Counted from the stretch's first letter, positions 1 through 6,570 are shown. The stretch is DNA of 6,819 nucleotides from an uncultured Oscillochloris sp. (GCA_903877345.1 CAIRDL010000993.1:1-6819); one strand, 5' to 3'. Notes: generated from the sequence alone by a model not told the origin. Made by a program: numbers and translations.

Positions 1-1313
1 AGTTGCAAGGGCTGGTCGCCCACATGCGTGAACCGCAACTCTTGCGCGGTCTGTGTGAACGGCCCGCTTTCACGGCGCTACGGGGTTTCCTCAAGGCGCG
101 TAACGTTGACGATGTGCTGCTCGTGCCGTTGCTCGCCGGCCAACGCAGCCTCGGGCTGCTCTGTGTTGATGCTACCGGGCGCGAGGAGGGTTTTGGGCAA
201 GCTGACCTCGAGTTGTCGAGTACGGTCGCCAGTCTGATCGTGCAGGTGATCGAAAACACACGGCTCTACCGGGTAGTGACTGACGAACGTTCGACCCTCG
301 ACGCCGTGCTGCGCGGGGCGACCGACCCCATTTTGTTGGTCGGCCCCGAGCGCGAGTTGCTGCTGGCAAACCGTGCCGCCGAGACGCTTTTCAACCTGCG
401 GCTGAGCGAACGGCGCGGGCGACCGTTGCGGGCGGCACTTGATGCCGGAGCGTCGGCCCTGGCGCAGCTGATTCCACTGCTTGATCGCCAGCATCAGGAC
501 AATGGTGCCGCCGAGATTCAGTTGCCCAACGACATCACCTACAGCGTCAGTATTGCCCCCGTGCAGAGCAGCGATGATCAACCGTTGGGCAAAGTGACGG
601 TGCTGCGCGACATCAGTCCGATCAAGCGGCTCGAACGCCAAGAGCGGGAACGCGAGCGCGCCGTCTTCCGCCGCTACGTCTCGCCCCAAGTGACCGAACA
701 GTTGCTTAATGCGGGTGATGCGTTTGGCGAACCGACGGAGCGCGAGGTAGCGGTCATTTTCGCTGATATGCGTGGCTTCACCACCATCACCGAGCGCACC
801 GACCCCCGGGTGCTGATCGAGCGCATCCTAAACCGCTATTTCACCGCAATGACCGAAGCGCTCTACGCCCACGACGGCACGATTGACAAGTTCTTGGGCG
901 ATGGCATCATCGGGGTTTTTGGTTCGCCCTTAGCGCATACCGACGACCCGCAGCGCGCCCTGGCCGCCGCCGTCGAGATGCAGCGCCGCTTCGCTGTGTT
1001 GGCCGCGACGTGGCAGACAGAACTCGGTTACGCGATTGGCATGGGCATCGGCGTGAGTTACGGGCGGGCGGTCATTGGCAACATCGGCTCGGCCCAACGC
1101 CAAGACTACACGCTCATCGGCGATGTGGTGAACACCGCCTCGCGCCTATCGGGCCTCGCGCAGGGCGGCCAAGTGATTCTTTCCCATCACCTCGTTGACG
1201 CCTTGCCTGCCACGTATACATCACCCTGGCCCGTCACGCTCATTGGCCCGGTTGAACTGAAAGGCAAGCAGAAGCCGCATCTGATCTACGAAGTTGGCTG
1301 CGTAATCGCTTGA
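1..1313 (+). CDS. GAF-PAS-class III adenylate cyclase, 5' end outside window
   Basis: This gene encodes a signalling enzyme predicted to convert ATP to cAMP in the cytoplasm. Residue numbers count from the first complete codon at base 3. Residues 1-88 are the end of a GAF domain (VPLLAGQRSLGLLCVD), about 93-205 are a PAS domain (LDAVLRGATDPILLV, then VTVLRDIS), 206-235 are a charged coiled-coil linker with the usual RRYVSP motif, and 248-405 are the class III cyclase domain. The catalytic set is complete: metal-binding D255 (FADMRGFT) and D300 (DKFLGDG), adenine-specifying K296, T370 (DYTLIG) and transition-state N377 and R381 (VNTASRL). The Lys/Thr specificity pair is the class IIIb pattern, known from bicarbonate-responsive cyclases; whether this one responds is inference. 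The TTG at base 3 is an internal Leu codon, not the start, because the GAF domain is cut. It ends in TGA. The GAF or PAS ligand is unknown. Confidence 0.93.
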   Translation, partial: LQGLVAHMREPQLLRGLCERPAFTALRGFLKARNVDDVLLVPLLAGQRSLGLLCVDATGREEGFGQADLELSSTVASLIVQVIENTRLYRVVTDERSTLDAVLRGATDPILLVGPERELLLANRAAETLFNLRLSERRGRPLRAALDAGASALAQLIPLLDRQHQDNGAAEIQLPNDITYSVSIAPVQSSDDQPLGKVTVLRDISPIKRLERQERERERAVFRRYVSPQVTEQLLNAGDAFGEPTEREVAVIFADMRGFTTITERTDPRVLIERILNRYFTAMTEALYAHDGTIDKFLGDGIIGVFGSPLAHTDDPQRALAAAVEMQRRFAVLAATWQTELGYAIGMGIGVSYGRAVIGNIGSAQRQDYTLIGDVVNTASRLSGLAQGGQVILSHHLVDALPATYTSPWPVTLIGPVELKGKQKPHLIYEVGCVIA

Positions 1314-1349
1314 CACTCCGCTCAAACATGCCGCAAGCAGCCCGCTTTC

Positions 1350-1378
1350 TTGACAATAAGCTGTAAAATCTTTATCAT
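1350..1378 (+). promoter_or_regulatory. Predicted sigma-70-type promoter of the lipoprotein-amidase operon
   Basis: A perfect -35 hexamer TTGACA (1350-1355) is followed after exactly 17 nt by TATCAT (1373-1378), one mismatch from the TATAAT consensus. The spacer is AT-rich compared with the surrounding coding DNA. Transcription would start near 1385, leaving a leader of roughly 50 nt before the ATG at 1438. No operator-like repeat is obvious next to it. This is sequence matching only and no start site has been measured. Confidence 0.65.
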
Positions 1379-1423
1379 GCGCCCAAGCCGAAGGCCGAAC
1401 CAAACTTAAAACTGACCGCGCCC

Positions 1424-1429
1424 AAAGGA
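1424..1429 (+). promoter_or_regulatory. Ribosome binding site for the lipoprotein gene
   Basis: AAAGGA lies 8 nt before the ATG at 1438, a good Shine-Dalgarno position. Together with the lipoprotein signal peptide that begins directly at this ATG, it fixes the start codon. Confidence 0.7.
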
Positions 1430-1437
1430 CTCTTTCT

Positions 1438-3534
1438 ATGACCTGCGGAGCCCGCCCCCACGTATTGAGGCGCAGCCCCGCCGCTTGGCTGCTGCTGTTG
1501 TTGACTGTCGGCTTGGTTGGCTGTAGTGGTCGCCAAGTCGTCCTGACCGGCACGATTACCGATGCGTACACGGGTGCGCCGGTGCCCCAAGCAAGTGTCG
1601 CGGTCGGTAGCACGACCATCACCACCGACGCTAACGGGGTTTTTAGCACGCCACGTTGGCAGAAGACCGACACCCTGGCGGTAAGCGCACCGAACTACGA
1701 GGCGTTTAGTCTGCCCCTGGCGAGCCGCCCCGAGGTGGCAGCCAACGATGCGCTGACCATCACCCTCGACACGCGCCTGCGTCCGAACAGCATTGCGGGC
1801 CTGATCAGCGACACGTACACGGGCAAACCCGTGCCGAGTGCGCAAATCGTCGCCACCTTCGCCCTCACCAGCACGCTCAGTGTCGCCACGGATGCCGAGG
1901 GTCGCTACAGCCTCGGTGGCTTGCCCGAACAGTTCGCCCTGCGCGTAGATGCCCCCGGCTACGCTGCGGTCGAGCAGACGGTGAACCGCGCCACAAGTCT
2001 TGACTTGCGTTTGCGCCCCAATGTACTGATCGGCAAGGTCACCGACCGCTTCAGCGGGCAGGGTGTGGCAGGGGCCAAAGTGACGGTCGGCAGCGCCTCG
2101 GCCCTGACTGGTGCAGACGGAAGCTACCGCGTCGAGGCGATTCCCACCGAGGCCGTCACCGTCGCCATCACTGCCGACGGCTACGCCATCCTCGAGCAGG
2201 AACTTGGGCCACGGGCCAACCTTGACGCCGTACTGCGGCCCGACACGCTCAAAGCGCGCTTGCTTGACCACGCCAATGGTGCGCCCATCCCCAATGCGGC
2301 GATTATCGCCACTACGACCTTCCCCGGTACCGATGTGGCCTTCACGCGCATCGTCAGTAGCACTGATGGTGCTTTTACCCTCAAGGGTATGCCGGAGCAG
2401 GGCTACCTCCAGATTATCGCCCCCGGCTACGCCAAAGCGGTGCTCCCGATTAAGCCTGGTGGCGTGCCGAGCGAGATTACGCTGGATCGCTTCCGCGTCA
2501 AGGCGCTCTACCTCACGGCGGCGATGGCGAGTTCCTCCAGTGCGCTTGGTGAGTATATTGATCTAATCAAACAGACGGAACTGAATGCGCTGGTCATTGA
2601 TCTGAAGAGCGATCTGCGTGATGATCTGGGCACCGTTTACTACGACTCGCAGGTGCCACTGGTTCGTGAGTTGCGTCTCTCCCGGCCCAACATTGACATG
2701 CCTGCCTTGCTCAAGCGACTCAAAGCCGAGGGCATCTACACCATCGGGCGCGTTCAACTCTTCTCACACGATAATGTGCTTTCAGACGCCCGCCCCGACT
2801 GGTCAATCAAACTGCGAGCGACCGGCGAGGTTTATGCCGATTACCCTGGCCCCGGTATTCGCTACGCGTATCTTGACCCGACGAACCACAATGTTTGGGA
2901 CTACAATATCCAACTTGGGGTTGAGGCGGCGCAGCTTGGCTTTGACGAGATTAATTTCGACTACATCCGCTTCCCCGATTGGTATACCAGCAAGGCCACT
3001 TTCGCCGAAACCTTGCTCTTCTCCGAACCGATTGACCCGGTAACGAACCCTGACCGCATGTTTGCGGTGCTGACCGAGTTTATGGCCGAGGCGCACCGGG
3101 CGATCAATGGGGCCGGGGCCAAGATGTCCATTGACATTTTTGGGCGGGTGGTGCGCGGGAAATCGCTGACCATCGCGCAGGACATCAAAGGCATGGGTGC
3201 GTTTACTGACTATATCGCCCCGATGCCCTACCCATCCCTTTGGGGTCCCGGCGACTTTGGCCTCGCCTCGCCCGTGGAAGAGCCCTTCAAGGTGATTGAT
3301 GCGACCAGTCTGGCCGGGATCGAACAGATTCGGGGCCAGTACGCCCATCTGCGTTTTTGGCTGCAAGATCATACTGACCCTTGGGCCTACAAAGTCGTCA
3401 AGTACGGCCCTGTCGAGGTGCGTGCCCAGATTGATGCCGCCGAGCAGTACCCGGAGATTGACGGTTGGATGCTCTACGATTCGGCCAATGCCTACAAGGG
3501 TGCATTCGGTGGGGCTGCTCACCCTACGCCATAG
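1438..3534 (+). CDS. Lipoprotein with four carboxypeptidase-regulatory-like domains and a DUF4015-type putative glycoside hydrolase domain
   Basis: This 698-residue protein is predicted to be anchored to the outer face of the membrane. Arginines at 6, 11 and 12 precede a hydrophobic stretch (17-28) and the lipobox LVGC, with lipidated Cys29. Residues 33-116, 117-194, 195-268 and 269-350 are four related beta-sandwich domains of the carboxypeptidase-regulatory (CarboxypepD_reg) type, with recurring T/SDxYTGxPVP, DAxGxYS and APGY motifs. Residues 353-690 resemble the DUF4015 putative glycosyl hydrolase family, a TIM-barrel-like fold; the diagnostic motif GFDEINFDYIRFP is at 501-513 with acidic D503, E504 and D508, followed by SIDIFGR (564-570), YIAPMPYPS (592-600) and WMLYDSAN (677-684). 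The catalytic residues and substrate are not known to me; an envelope or extracellular polysaccharide is an inference. It is the first gene of a tight operon with the amidase downstream. Confidence 0.88.
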   Translation: MTCGARPHVLRRSPAAWLLLLLTVGLVGCSGRQVVLTGTITDAYTGAPVPQASVAVGSTTITTDANGVFSTPRWQKTDTLAVSAPNYEAFSLPLASRPEVAANDALTITLDTRLRPNSIAGLISDTYTGKPVPSAQIVATFALTSTLSVATDAEGRYSLGGLPEQFALRVDAPGYAAVEQTVNRATSLDLRLRPNVLIGKVTDRFSGQGVAGAKVTVGSASALTGADGSYRVEAIPTEAVTVAITADGYAILEQELGPRANLDAVLRPDTLKARLLDHANGAPIPNAAIIATTTFPGTDVAFTRIVSSTDGAFTLKGMPEQGYLQIIAPGYAKAVLPIKPGGVPSEITLDRFRVKALYLTAAMASSSSALGEYIDLIKQTELNALVIDLKSDLRDDLGTVYYDSQVPLVRELRLSRPNIDMPALLKRLKAEGIYTIGRVQLFSHDNVLSDARPDWSIKLRATGEVYADYPGPGIRYAYLDPTNHNVWDYNIQLGVEAAQLGFDEINFDYIRFPDWYTSKATFAETLLFSEPIDPVTNPDRMFAVLTEFMAEAHRAINGAGAKMSIDIFGRVVRGKSLTIAQDIKGMGAFTDYIAPMPYPSLWGPGDFGLASPVEEPFKVIDATSLAGIEQIRGQYAHLRFWLQDHTDPWAYKVVKYGPVEVRAQIDAAEQYPEIDGWMLYDSANAYKGAFGGAAHPTP
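1534..2487 (+). repeat. Four tandem carboxypeptidase-regulatory-like modules within the lipoprotein
   Basis: Four consecutive units of about 74-84 residues make up half of the lipoprotein. Units 1-3 each end in LRP (114-116, 192-194, 266-268), and each next unit opens with a beta strand followed by a D-x-x-x-G turn. Units 1 and 2 are closest (DAYTGAPVPQA against DTYTGKPVPSA). Unit 3 is more divergent (DRFSGQGVAGA), and unit 4 (DHANGAPIPNA) carries an insertion before STDGAFTL. Their divergence argues for an old duplication. They probably act as a spacer or carbohydrate-binding stalk between the lipid anchor and the catalytic barrel. Confidence 0.8.
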
Positions 3535-3536
3535 GA
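3533..3536 (+). promoter_or_regulatory. Ribosome binding site overlapping the upstream stop codon
   Basis: AGGA overlaps the TAG stop of the lipoprotein gene (3532-3534) and sits only 4 nt before the ATG at 3541. The short spacing and overlap suggest translational coupling between the two genes. The site is weak by itself, so ribosomes finishing the first gene may be needed for good expression of the second. Confidence 0.5.
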
Positions 3537-3540
3537 CATT

Positions 3541-5955
3541 ATGCGTAACCGCCTCCTCGTCCTGCTCACGGGCCTTGCGCTGGTTGTGGCGAACCTCGCC
3601 GTGCGCCCAGTTGTGGCGCAACCGCAAGGCCCCCAGGCTCGCGTCGGCACTTGGACGCTTACTACGGTGGCTGATTGGGAAGCGGGCGGGGGCGGCGGGT
3701 TGCTCGTCACCAATAACGCCGGGGGTGAGCTGCGCCTCGCCGAGGGGCAGGCCAGTGGCACTTTTATCTCGGCCCCCTTCCAAACTGATTTTCCCGCCAA
3801 CGCCGCCGGGGCTATCTGGCAAGCCGGGGTGTTGCCGGGGACGCAGTTGCACCTCGAACTGCGCGCCCGGGCCACGCCACCCGCGACTGACCCAGAAAAT
3901 GGCTGGAGTCCCTGGCAGCCCCTTGAGGCGGGTGATGCGCGTGCAGTAGCGTCGGCAAACGCGGGTGCCTTTGCCACCCCGGATGTCGTGGCCCTGCCCA
4001 GCGCCAGCCAGTACCTCCAGGTGCGCGCCAACTTCACCAGTAGCGTTGCCCGCGCCTCGGCCACCCTTGAGGCCGTCACGATTACCTACCTACGCACCAC
4101 TACAGACACACCTGTTTTCGCCACTGGTTTGCCCCGGAGTCCGTTGCTGTTTGGCGCAGCCACGCTCACCCCGCGCCCCGCCGTGATCGCCCGCGCCGAC
4201 TGGACGGGTCGCTTGGTGGCGGCGCAGCCTGAGCGCCGCGACCCGCAGGGCGTGATTATTCACCAAGTTGATGCGGCAGTCACGGCTTCGACCAGCCTTG
4301 ATTTTGTGCGCGCCCTCGTCACCTACCAGACCGACACGCTCGGTTGGGAAGACATGAGCTACCACTATCTGATTGACCCTGAAGGCAATCTGTTTGAAGG
4401 GCGCTTGGGCGGGCCGAGTTCGGCGGTGGGGCGGATGAGCGGCGAGGATACCGTCGTCCACATCGCCCTGATCGTGGCCCACGATACCCCGCCCAGCCCG
4501 ACGGCGCAGGGCATTTTGGTCAACCTGCTCGCTTGGCTCGGCGAAGCGTACCATTTCAGCCCGACGGGCGAACACAGCTTGGTGGTTGGGGACGAGCGGG
4601 TGATCCGCCCGAACCTTGCAGGGCACAACGAGGTCGCGCCCACCGCCGTTGACCCCTACCCGCCGGTGCGCGCCTTGGTACCGCAACTCCGCACTATGGC
4701 CGACCAATCTACGGTGCGGGCGCGCTGGTACTTCGCCGAAGGCAACGTCGCCGATTACAGCCAGCGGCTGGCTTTTTTTAACCCCACAACAACCCAAACC
4801 GACGCTCGCGTTACCTTGGTACGCCCCGGCGAAGCGCCGGTGACACGCATCGTCAGTGTGCCGCCGCAGGCGCGTGCCGATCTGACGGTGAATGATTTGG
4901 TGCAGGATGCGGCGGCGCTACCTGCGATTGTCGAGTCAAGCGCGCCCATCCTTGCCGAACGCAGCATGAGTCTCAACACCGACATGGATGGTGGCCCCGG
5001 CATCGCCGACCTCTCGCGGGTCTGGTATTTTGCCGAAGGCTCGACCCGCGACGGTAGCCGCACCTATCTGATTCTTTTCAACCCCAACCCGACCACCGTG
5101 CAGGCAAGCGTGACCTACATGCGCCGCGACGGGGTTAATTTTGCTCAGACGGTGCAAATCGCCGGTCAGGCGCGGCTCGTGATTGCGGTGAACGACATCA
5201 CGCAGCCCGACGGCAGCGTGCCCCTGGCAGCGGCTGATTTCGGCGTCCAAGTGATCGCCAGCCAGCCTCTCGCCGTTGAACGCACGATGCGCTTTGGGCC
5301 GAAGCTGGCGGGGTTGCACACCGGGCGCGGCATCACCACGCTGGGGCGCGCTTGGCACTTCGCCGAAGGCACCACCGAGGGCGATTTCCACTATCGGCTG
5401 CTGGTGCTGAACCCCAACGGCCACCCCGTTAGCACCGAGGCGACCTTCCTGCGCCCCGACGGGCAGACCGAAGTGCGGCGCTACGCGGTACCGCCTCGGT
5501 CGCAGCTTGCGATTGATGTGAATGAAATCGTGCCGGGGATGGGCGTTAGCGCGATTGTCACCGCCGACAGCCCCATCGCGGTCGAGCGTTCGCTGACTTT
5601 CAATGGCGGCGCGGCAGGGACGGTCGGTGCAGGGGCGCAAGCACCGAGTCTGCGCTGGGCTTTTGTGGATGGCCGCACCAGCGACGCGACCTACTACCTC
5701 TGCGTAAGTAACCCCGGCGAACTCAAGGCCCGCGTCAGTGTGAAATTCAGCTTTGGCGGCGGCGGCATTGGCACCCAGAGTTTCGACGTACCTGCCGGTG
5801 CGCGCTACACCCTGGCGGTCCACGAGTTCTACCCCAACGAGGCGAGCGTGGCAGCGATGGTGCAAAGCAGCCAACCGATCATTGCCGAACGCTCAGTCTA
5901 TCCCGGTGGCGGTCGGCGGGGTGGCGCAACGACCTTGGGCATTGCGCTGCCGTAG
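3541..5955 (+). CDS. Secreted PGRP/N-acetylmuramoyl-L-alanine amidase-like protein with four C-terminal WYFAEG-type modules
   Basis: This 804-residue exported protein has a signal peptide (RNR, a hydrophobic core at 5-20, likely cleavage after VVA at 26). Residues 37-186 form a beta-sandwich (SGTFISAPF, GWSPW, YLQVRANF), likely galactose-binding-like. Residues 212-385 resemble the amidase_2/PGRP fold, whose members cut the amide bond between MurNAc and the stem peptide. Visible landmarks are H241 (VIIHQ, zinc ligand), Y274 (GWEDMSYHYLID), EGRLGG and H362 (GHNEVAPT, second zinc ligand). The usual C in T-x-CPG is absent: T368 is followed by A369-V370-D371-P372, so D371 may be the third ligand, as Asp is in AmpD, but shifted by one residue. 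Activity is therefore uncertain. Residues 393-804 are four modules of about 100 residues. The gene lies 6 nt after the lipoprotein gene in one operon. An alternative role is a non-catalytic peptidoglycan-binding surface protein. Confidence 0.85.
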   Translation: MRNRLLVLLTGLALVVANLAVRPVVAQPQGPQARVGTWTLTTVADWEAGGGGGLLVTNNAGGELRLAEGQASGTFISAPFQTDFPANAAGAIWQAGVLPGTQLHLELRARATPPATDPENGWSPWQPLEAGDARAVASANAGAFATPDVVALPSASQYLQVRANFTSSVARASATLEAVTITYLRTTTDTPVFATGLPRSPLLFGAATLTPRPAVIARADWTGRLVAAQPERRDPQGVIIHQVDAAVTASTSLDFVRALVTYQTDTLGWEDMSYHYLIDPEGNLFEGRLGGPSSAVGRMSGEDTVVHIALIVAHDTPPSPTAQGILVNLLAWLGEAYHFSPTGEHSLVVGDERVIRPNLAGHNEVAPTAVDPYPPVRALVPQLRTMADQSTVRARWYFAEGNVADYSQRLAFFNPTTTQTDARVTLVRPGEAPVTRIVSVPPQARADLTVNDLVQDAAALPAIVESSAPILAERSMSLNTDMDGGPGIADLSRVWYFAEGSTRDGSRTYLILFNPNPTTVQASVTYMRRDGVNFAQTVQIAGQARLVIAVNDITQPDGSVPLAAADFGVQVIASQPLAVERTMRFGPKLAGLHTGRGITTLGRAWHFAEGTTEGDFHYRLLVLNPNGHPVSTEATFLRPDGQTEVRRYAVPPRSQLAIDVNEIVPGMGVSAIVTADSPIAVERSLTFNGGAAGTVGAGAQAPSLRWAFVDGRTSDATYYLCVSNPGELKARVSVKFSFGGGGIGTQSFDVPAGARYTLAVHEFYPNEASVAAMVQSSQPIIAERSVYPGGGRRGGATTLGIALP
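4720..5952 (+). repeat. Four tandem ~100-residue modules (WYFAEG...ERS) of the amidase
   Basis: Units begin near 4720, 5017, 5347 and 5647. Each opens with W-[YHA]-F-[AV]-[ED]-G (W396, W495, W605, W705), followed by an N-P or S-N-P turn (FFNP, LFNP, VLNP, VSNP), then a V-N-[DE] or V-H-E strand (450-452, 550-552, 660-662, 760-762), and closes with P-[IL]-x-x-E-R-[ST] (E473, E580, E682, E783). The periods are 99, 110 and 100 residues. The last unit is the most divergent (WAFVDG). Similar repeats occur in large exported proteins of Chloroflexota and Actinobacteria, some annotated as DUF5719-like; that link is from memory. They probably bind or display the protein at the cell surface. Confidence 0.82.
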
Positions 5956-6051
5956 CTTGCACGCTCCCACGGCGACGGCGGCGGCGATGAGGGCGCACGG
6001 TCGTTGGGCAGTCGCGCTGCCCATCAAGCAAGTCGTTTAGCGCAATCCTAA
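5956..6051 (+). pseudogene. Possible decayed in-frame copy of the amidase C-terminal tail
   Basis: Directly after the TAG stop the same frame stays open for 31 codons, up to TAA at 6049-6051. Its translation contains RSHGDGGGDEGARSLG, which matches the true C-terminus RSVYPGGGRRGGATTLG as RS-xxx-GGG-xx-(G)-GA-x-[TS]-LG with one residue gap. The DNA echoes too: TTGGGCA...GCGCTGCC occurs at 5935-5951 and again at 6004-6021. This may be a remnant of a tail duplication or of a longer ancestral C-terminus. Glycine-rich, high-GC sequence can match by chance, so this is tentative. Confidence 0.3.
6005..6023 (+). terminator. Hairpin downstream of the amidase gene (weak terminator or pause)
   Basis: TGGGCAG and CTGCCCA form a perfect 7-bp GC-rich stem around the loop TCGCG, about 50 nt after the amidase stop. 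No T-run follows, so it would be at best a pause or a Rho-assisted end site. Confidence 0.3.
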
Positions 6052-6066
6052 CAAGGTTGTGCTTTT
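6040..6066 (+). terminator. Candidate intrinsic terminator or 5'-leader hairpin before the split-barrel gene
   Basis: GCGCAA(T)CCT and AGGTTGTGC pair with one bulged T and one G-U pair around an AACA loop, giving a 9-bp stem directly followed by TTTT (6063-6066). This is the arrangement of a short rho-independent terminator for the amidase operon. It ends only 8 nt before the ribosome binding site of the next gene, so if transcription starts upstream it would lie in that gene's leader and could act as a control hairpin. Confidence 0.4.
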
Positions 6067-6074
6067 GCCTATAT

Positions 6075-6082
6075 AGAAGGAG
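6075..6082 (+). promoter_or_regulatory. Strong ribosome binding site for the split-barrel gene
   Basis: AGAAGGAG is almost complementary to the 16S rRNA tail and lies 11 nt before the ATG at 6094, a slightly long but workable spacing. I could not find a convincing promoter for this gene. The nearby TATATA (6070-6075) lies too close to the RBS to serve as a -10 box. Confidence 0.7.
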
Positions 6083-6093
6083 CCTGAGTACCC

Positions 6094-6486
6094 ATGATTA
6101 ACCCTGCTTACGTCGATCTGTTGACAACCACTGCCCTTGCCCAGATTGCGACGATTGGCCCCCACGGTGAACCTCAGGTAACGCCGGTCTGGTTCGACTG
6201 GGATGGTACCCACGTTCGCTTCAGCCAGACCACAACGCGCCAAAAGTATCGCAACCTCAAGCGCGAACCACGGATCGCGCTCGCCATCGTTGATCCGAAC
6301 AACCCGTACCGCTATCTGGAGATTCGCGGGCATGTGGTCAGCATCGAGCCAGACGAGAATCTCGCTTTTATTGACCACATGGCGCAAAAGTATCTTGGCC
6401 AAGACCGCTACCCCTGGCATAACCCCGCTGATCAGCGCGTCGTGATCACGGTGCTGCCTGAGCACACCACCCAGATGGGCAGCTAA
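6094..6486 (+). CDS. Pyridoxamine 5'-phosphate oxidase-like split-barrel protein (FMN- or F420-binding)
   Basis: This 130-residue cytoplasmic protein has the full length of the small PPOX/flavin-reductase-like split-barrel family. The N-terminal part LAQIATIGPHGEPQVTPVWFDWDGTHVRFS (15-44) gives the first strands. TTTRQKYRNLKREPRIALAIVD (46-67) is the typical cofactor-phosphate-binding segment with K51, R53 and K56. YLEIRGHVVSI (74-84) is the following barrel strand, and YPW (106-108) is near the end. The pattern is closest to the Rv1155-like F420-dependent branch, which reduces or binds F420 and related substrates; choosing F420 over FMN is inference from the family and the likely host. It has its own strong RBS and an upstream hairpin, so it is probably transcribed apart from the amidase operon. 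Its physiological substrate cannot be read from the sequence. Confidence 0.87.
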   Translation: MINPAYVDLLTTTALAQIATIGPHGEPQVTPVWFDWDGTHVRFSQTTTRQKYRNLKREPRIALAIVDPNNPYRYLEIRGHVVSIEPDENLAFIDHMAQKYLGQDRYPWHNPADQRVVITVLPEHTTQMGS

Positions 6487-6495
6487 GGCAAGACC

Positions 6496-6523
6496 GTAGA
6501 GACGCAAGATCTTGCGTCTCTAC
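6496..6523. repeat. Perfect 28-nt palindrome
   Basis: The arm GTAGAGACGCAAGA (6496-6509) is followed without a spacer by its exact reverse complement (6510-6523). It starts 10 nt after the split-barrel stop codon. In RNA it would fold into a stem of about 12 bp with a GATC loop. Palindromes with GTAGAGACG...CGTCTCTAC ends are, as I recall, dispersed repeats in cyanobacteria and some other bacteria, so this is probably a member of such a family rather than a dedicated site. It could also help to terminate the upstream transcript. Confidence 0.8.
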
Positions 6524-6524
6524 C

Positions 6525-6555
6525 CCTTCGGGGCCATGCGGCCCTCCGCCGAAGG
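6525..6555. repeat. Compound nested inverted repeat next to the palindrome
   Basis: An outer pair CCTTCGG (6525-6531) and CCGAAGG (6549-6555) encloses an inner GGCC-ATGC-GGCC hairpin (6532-6543). The palindrome ends one base before this structure, so the two may be parts of one repeat element of about 60 bp (6496-6555). Alternative pairings exist here: GGGCC/GGCCC around ATGC, or CCC/GGG around a TTCG tetraloop. Confidence 0.55.
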
Positions 6556-6570
6556 TTCACCGCAAACTAG

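Noticed and set aside
3..5. TTG as the start codon of the cyclase
   Set aside because: It is an internal Leu codon: the frame is open to the window edge and the GAF domain would be cut in half.
78..689. 203-codon open frame on the minus strand
   Set aside because: It is antisense to the GAF and PAS domains of the cyclase, whose plus-strand reading is clear.
1308..1338. GCTTG...CAAGC pair after the cyclase stop as a terminator
   Set aside because: It has only five base pairs with a loop of about 21 nt and no T-run, too weak to call.
1375..2271. 298-codon open frame on the minus strand
   Set aside because: It is antisense to the lipoprotein repeat domains, has no recognisable domain, and would run across the predicted promoter and lipoprotein signal.
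1534..2487. Tandem DNA repeats as a possible CRISPR or satellite array
   Set aside because: The similarity is at protein level between diverged domains of 74-84 residues. There are no short identical repeats with unique spacers.
2803..3852. 349-codon open frame on the minus strand
   Set aside because: It lies antisense across the well-supported lipoprotein and amidase genes. Its translation has no recognisable domain, and long antisense frames are expected in GC-rich coding DNA.
4936..5874. 312-codon open frame on the minus strand
   Set aside because: It is antisense to the amidase repeat modules, rich in His, Arg and Gly with no motif, and fully explained by codon bias of the plus-strand gene.
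6070..6075. TATATA as a -10 box for the split-barrel gene
   Set aside because: It directly abuts the ribosome binding site, so the transcript would start at or within it, and no -35 element lies at a suitable distance.
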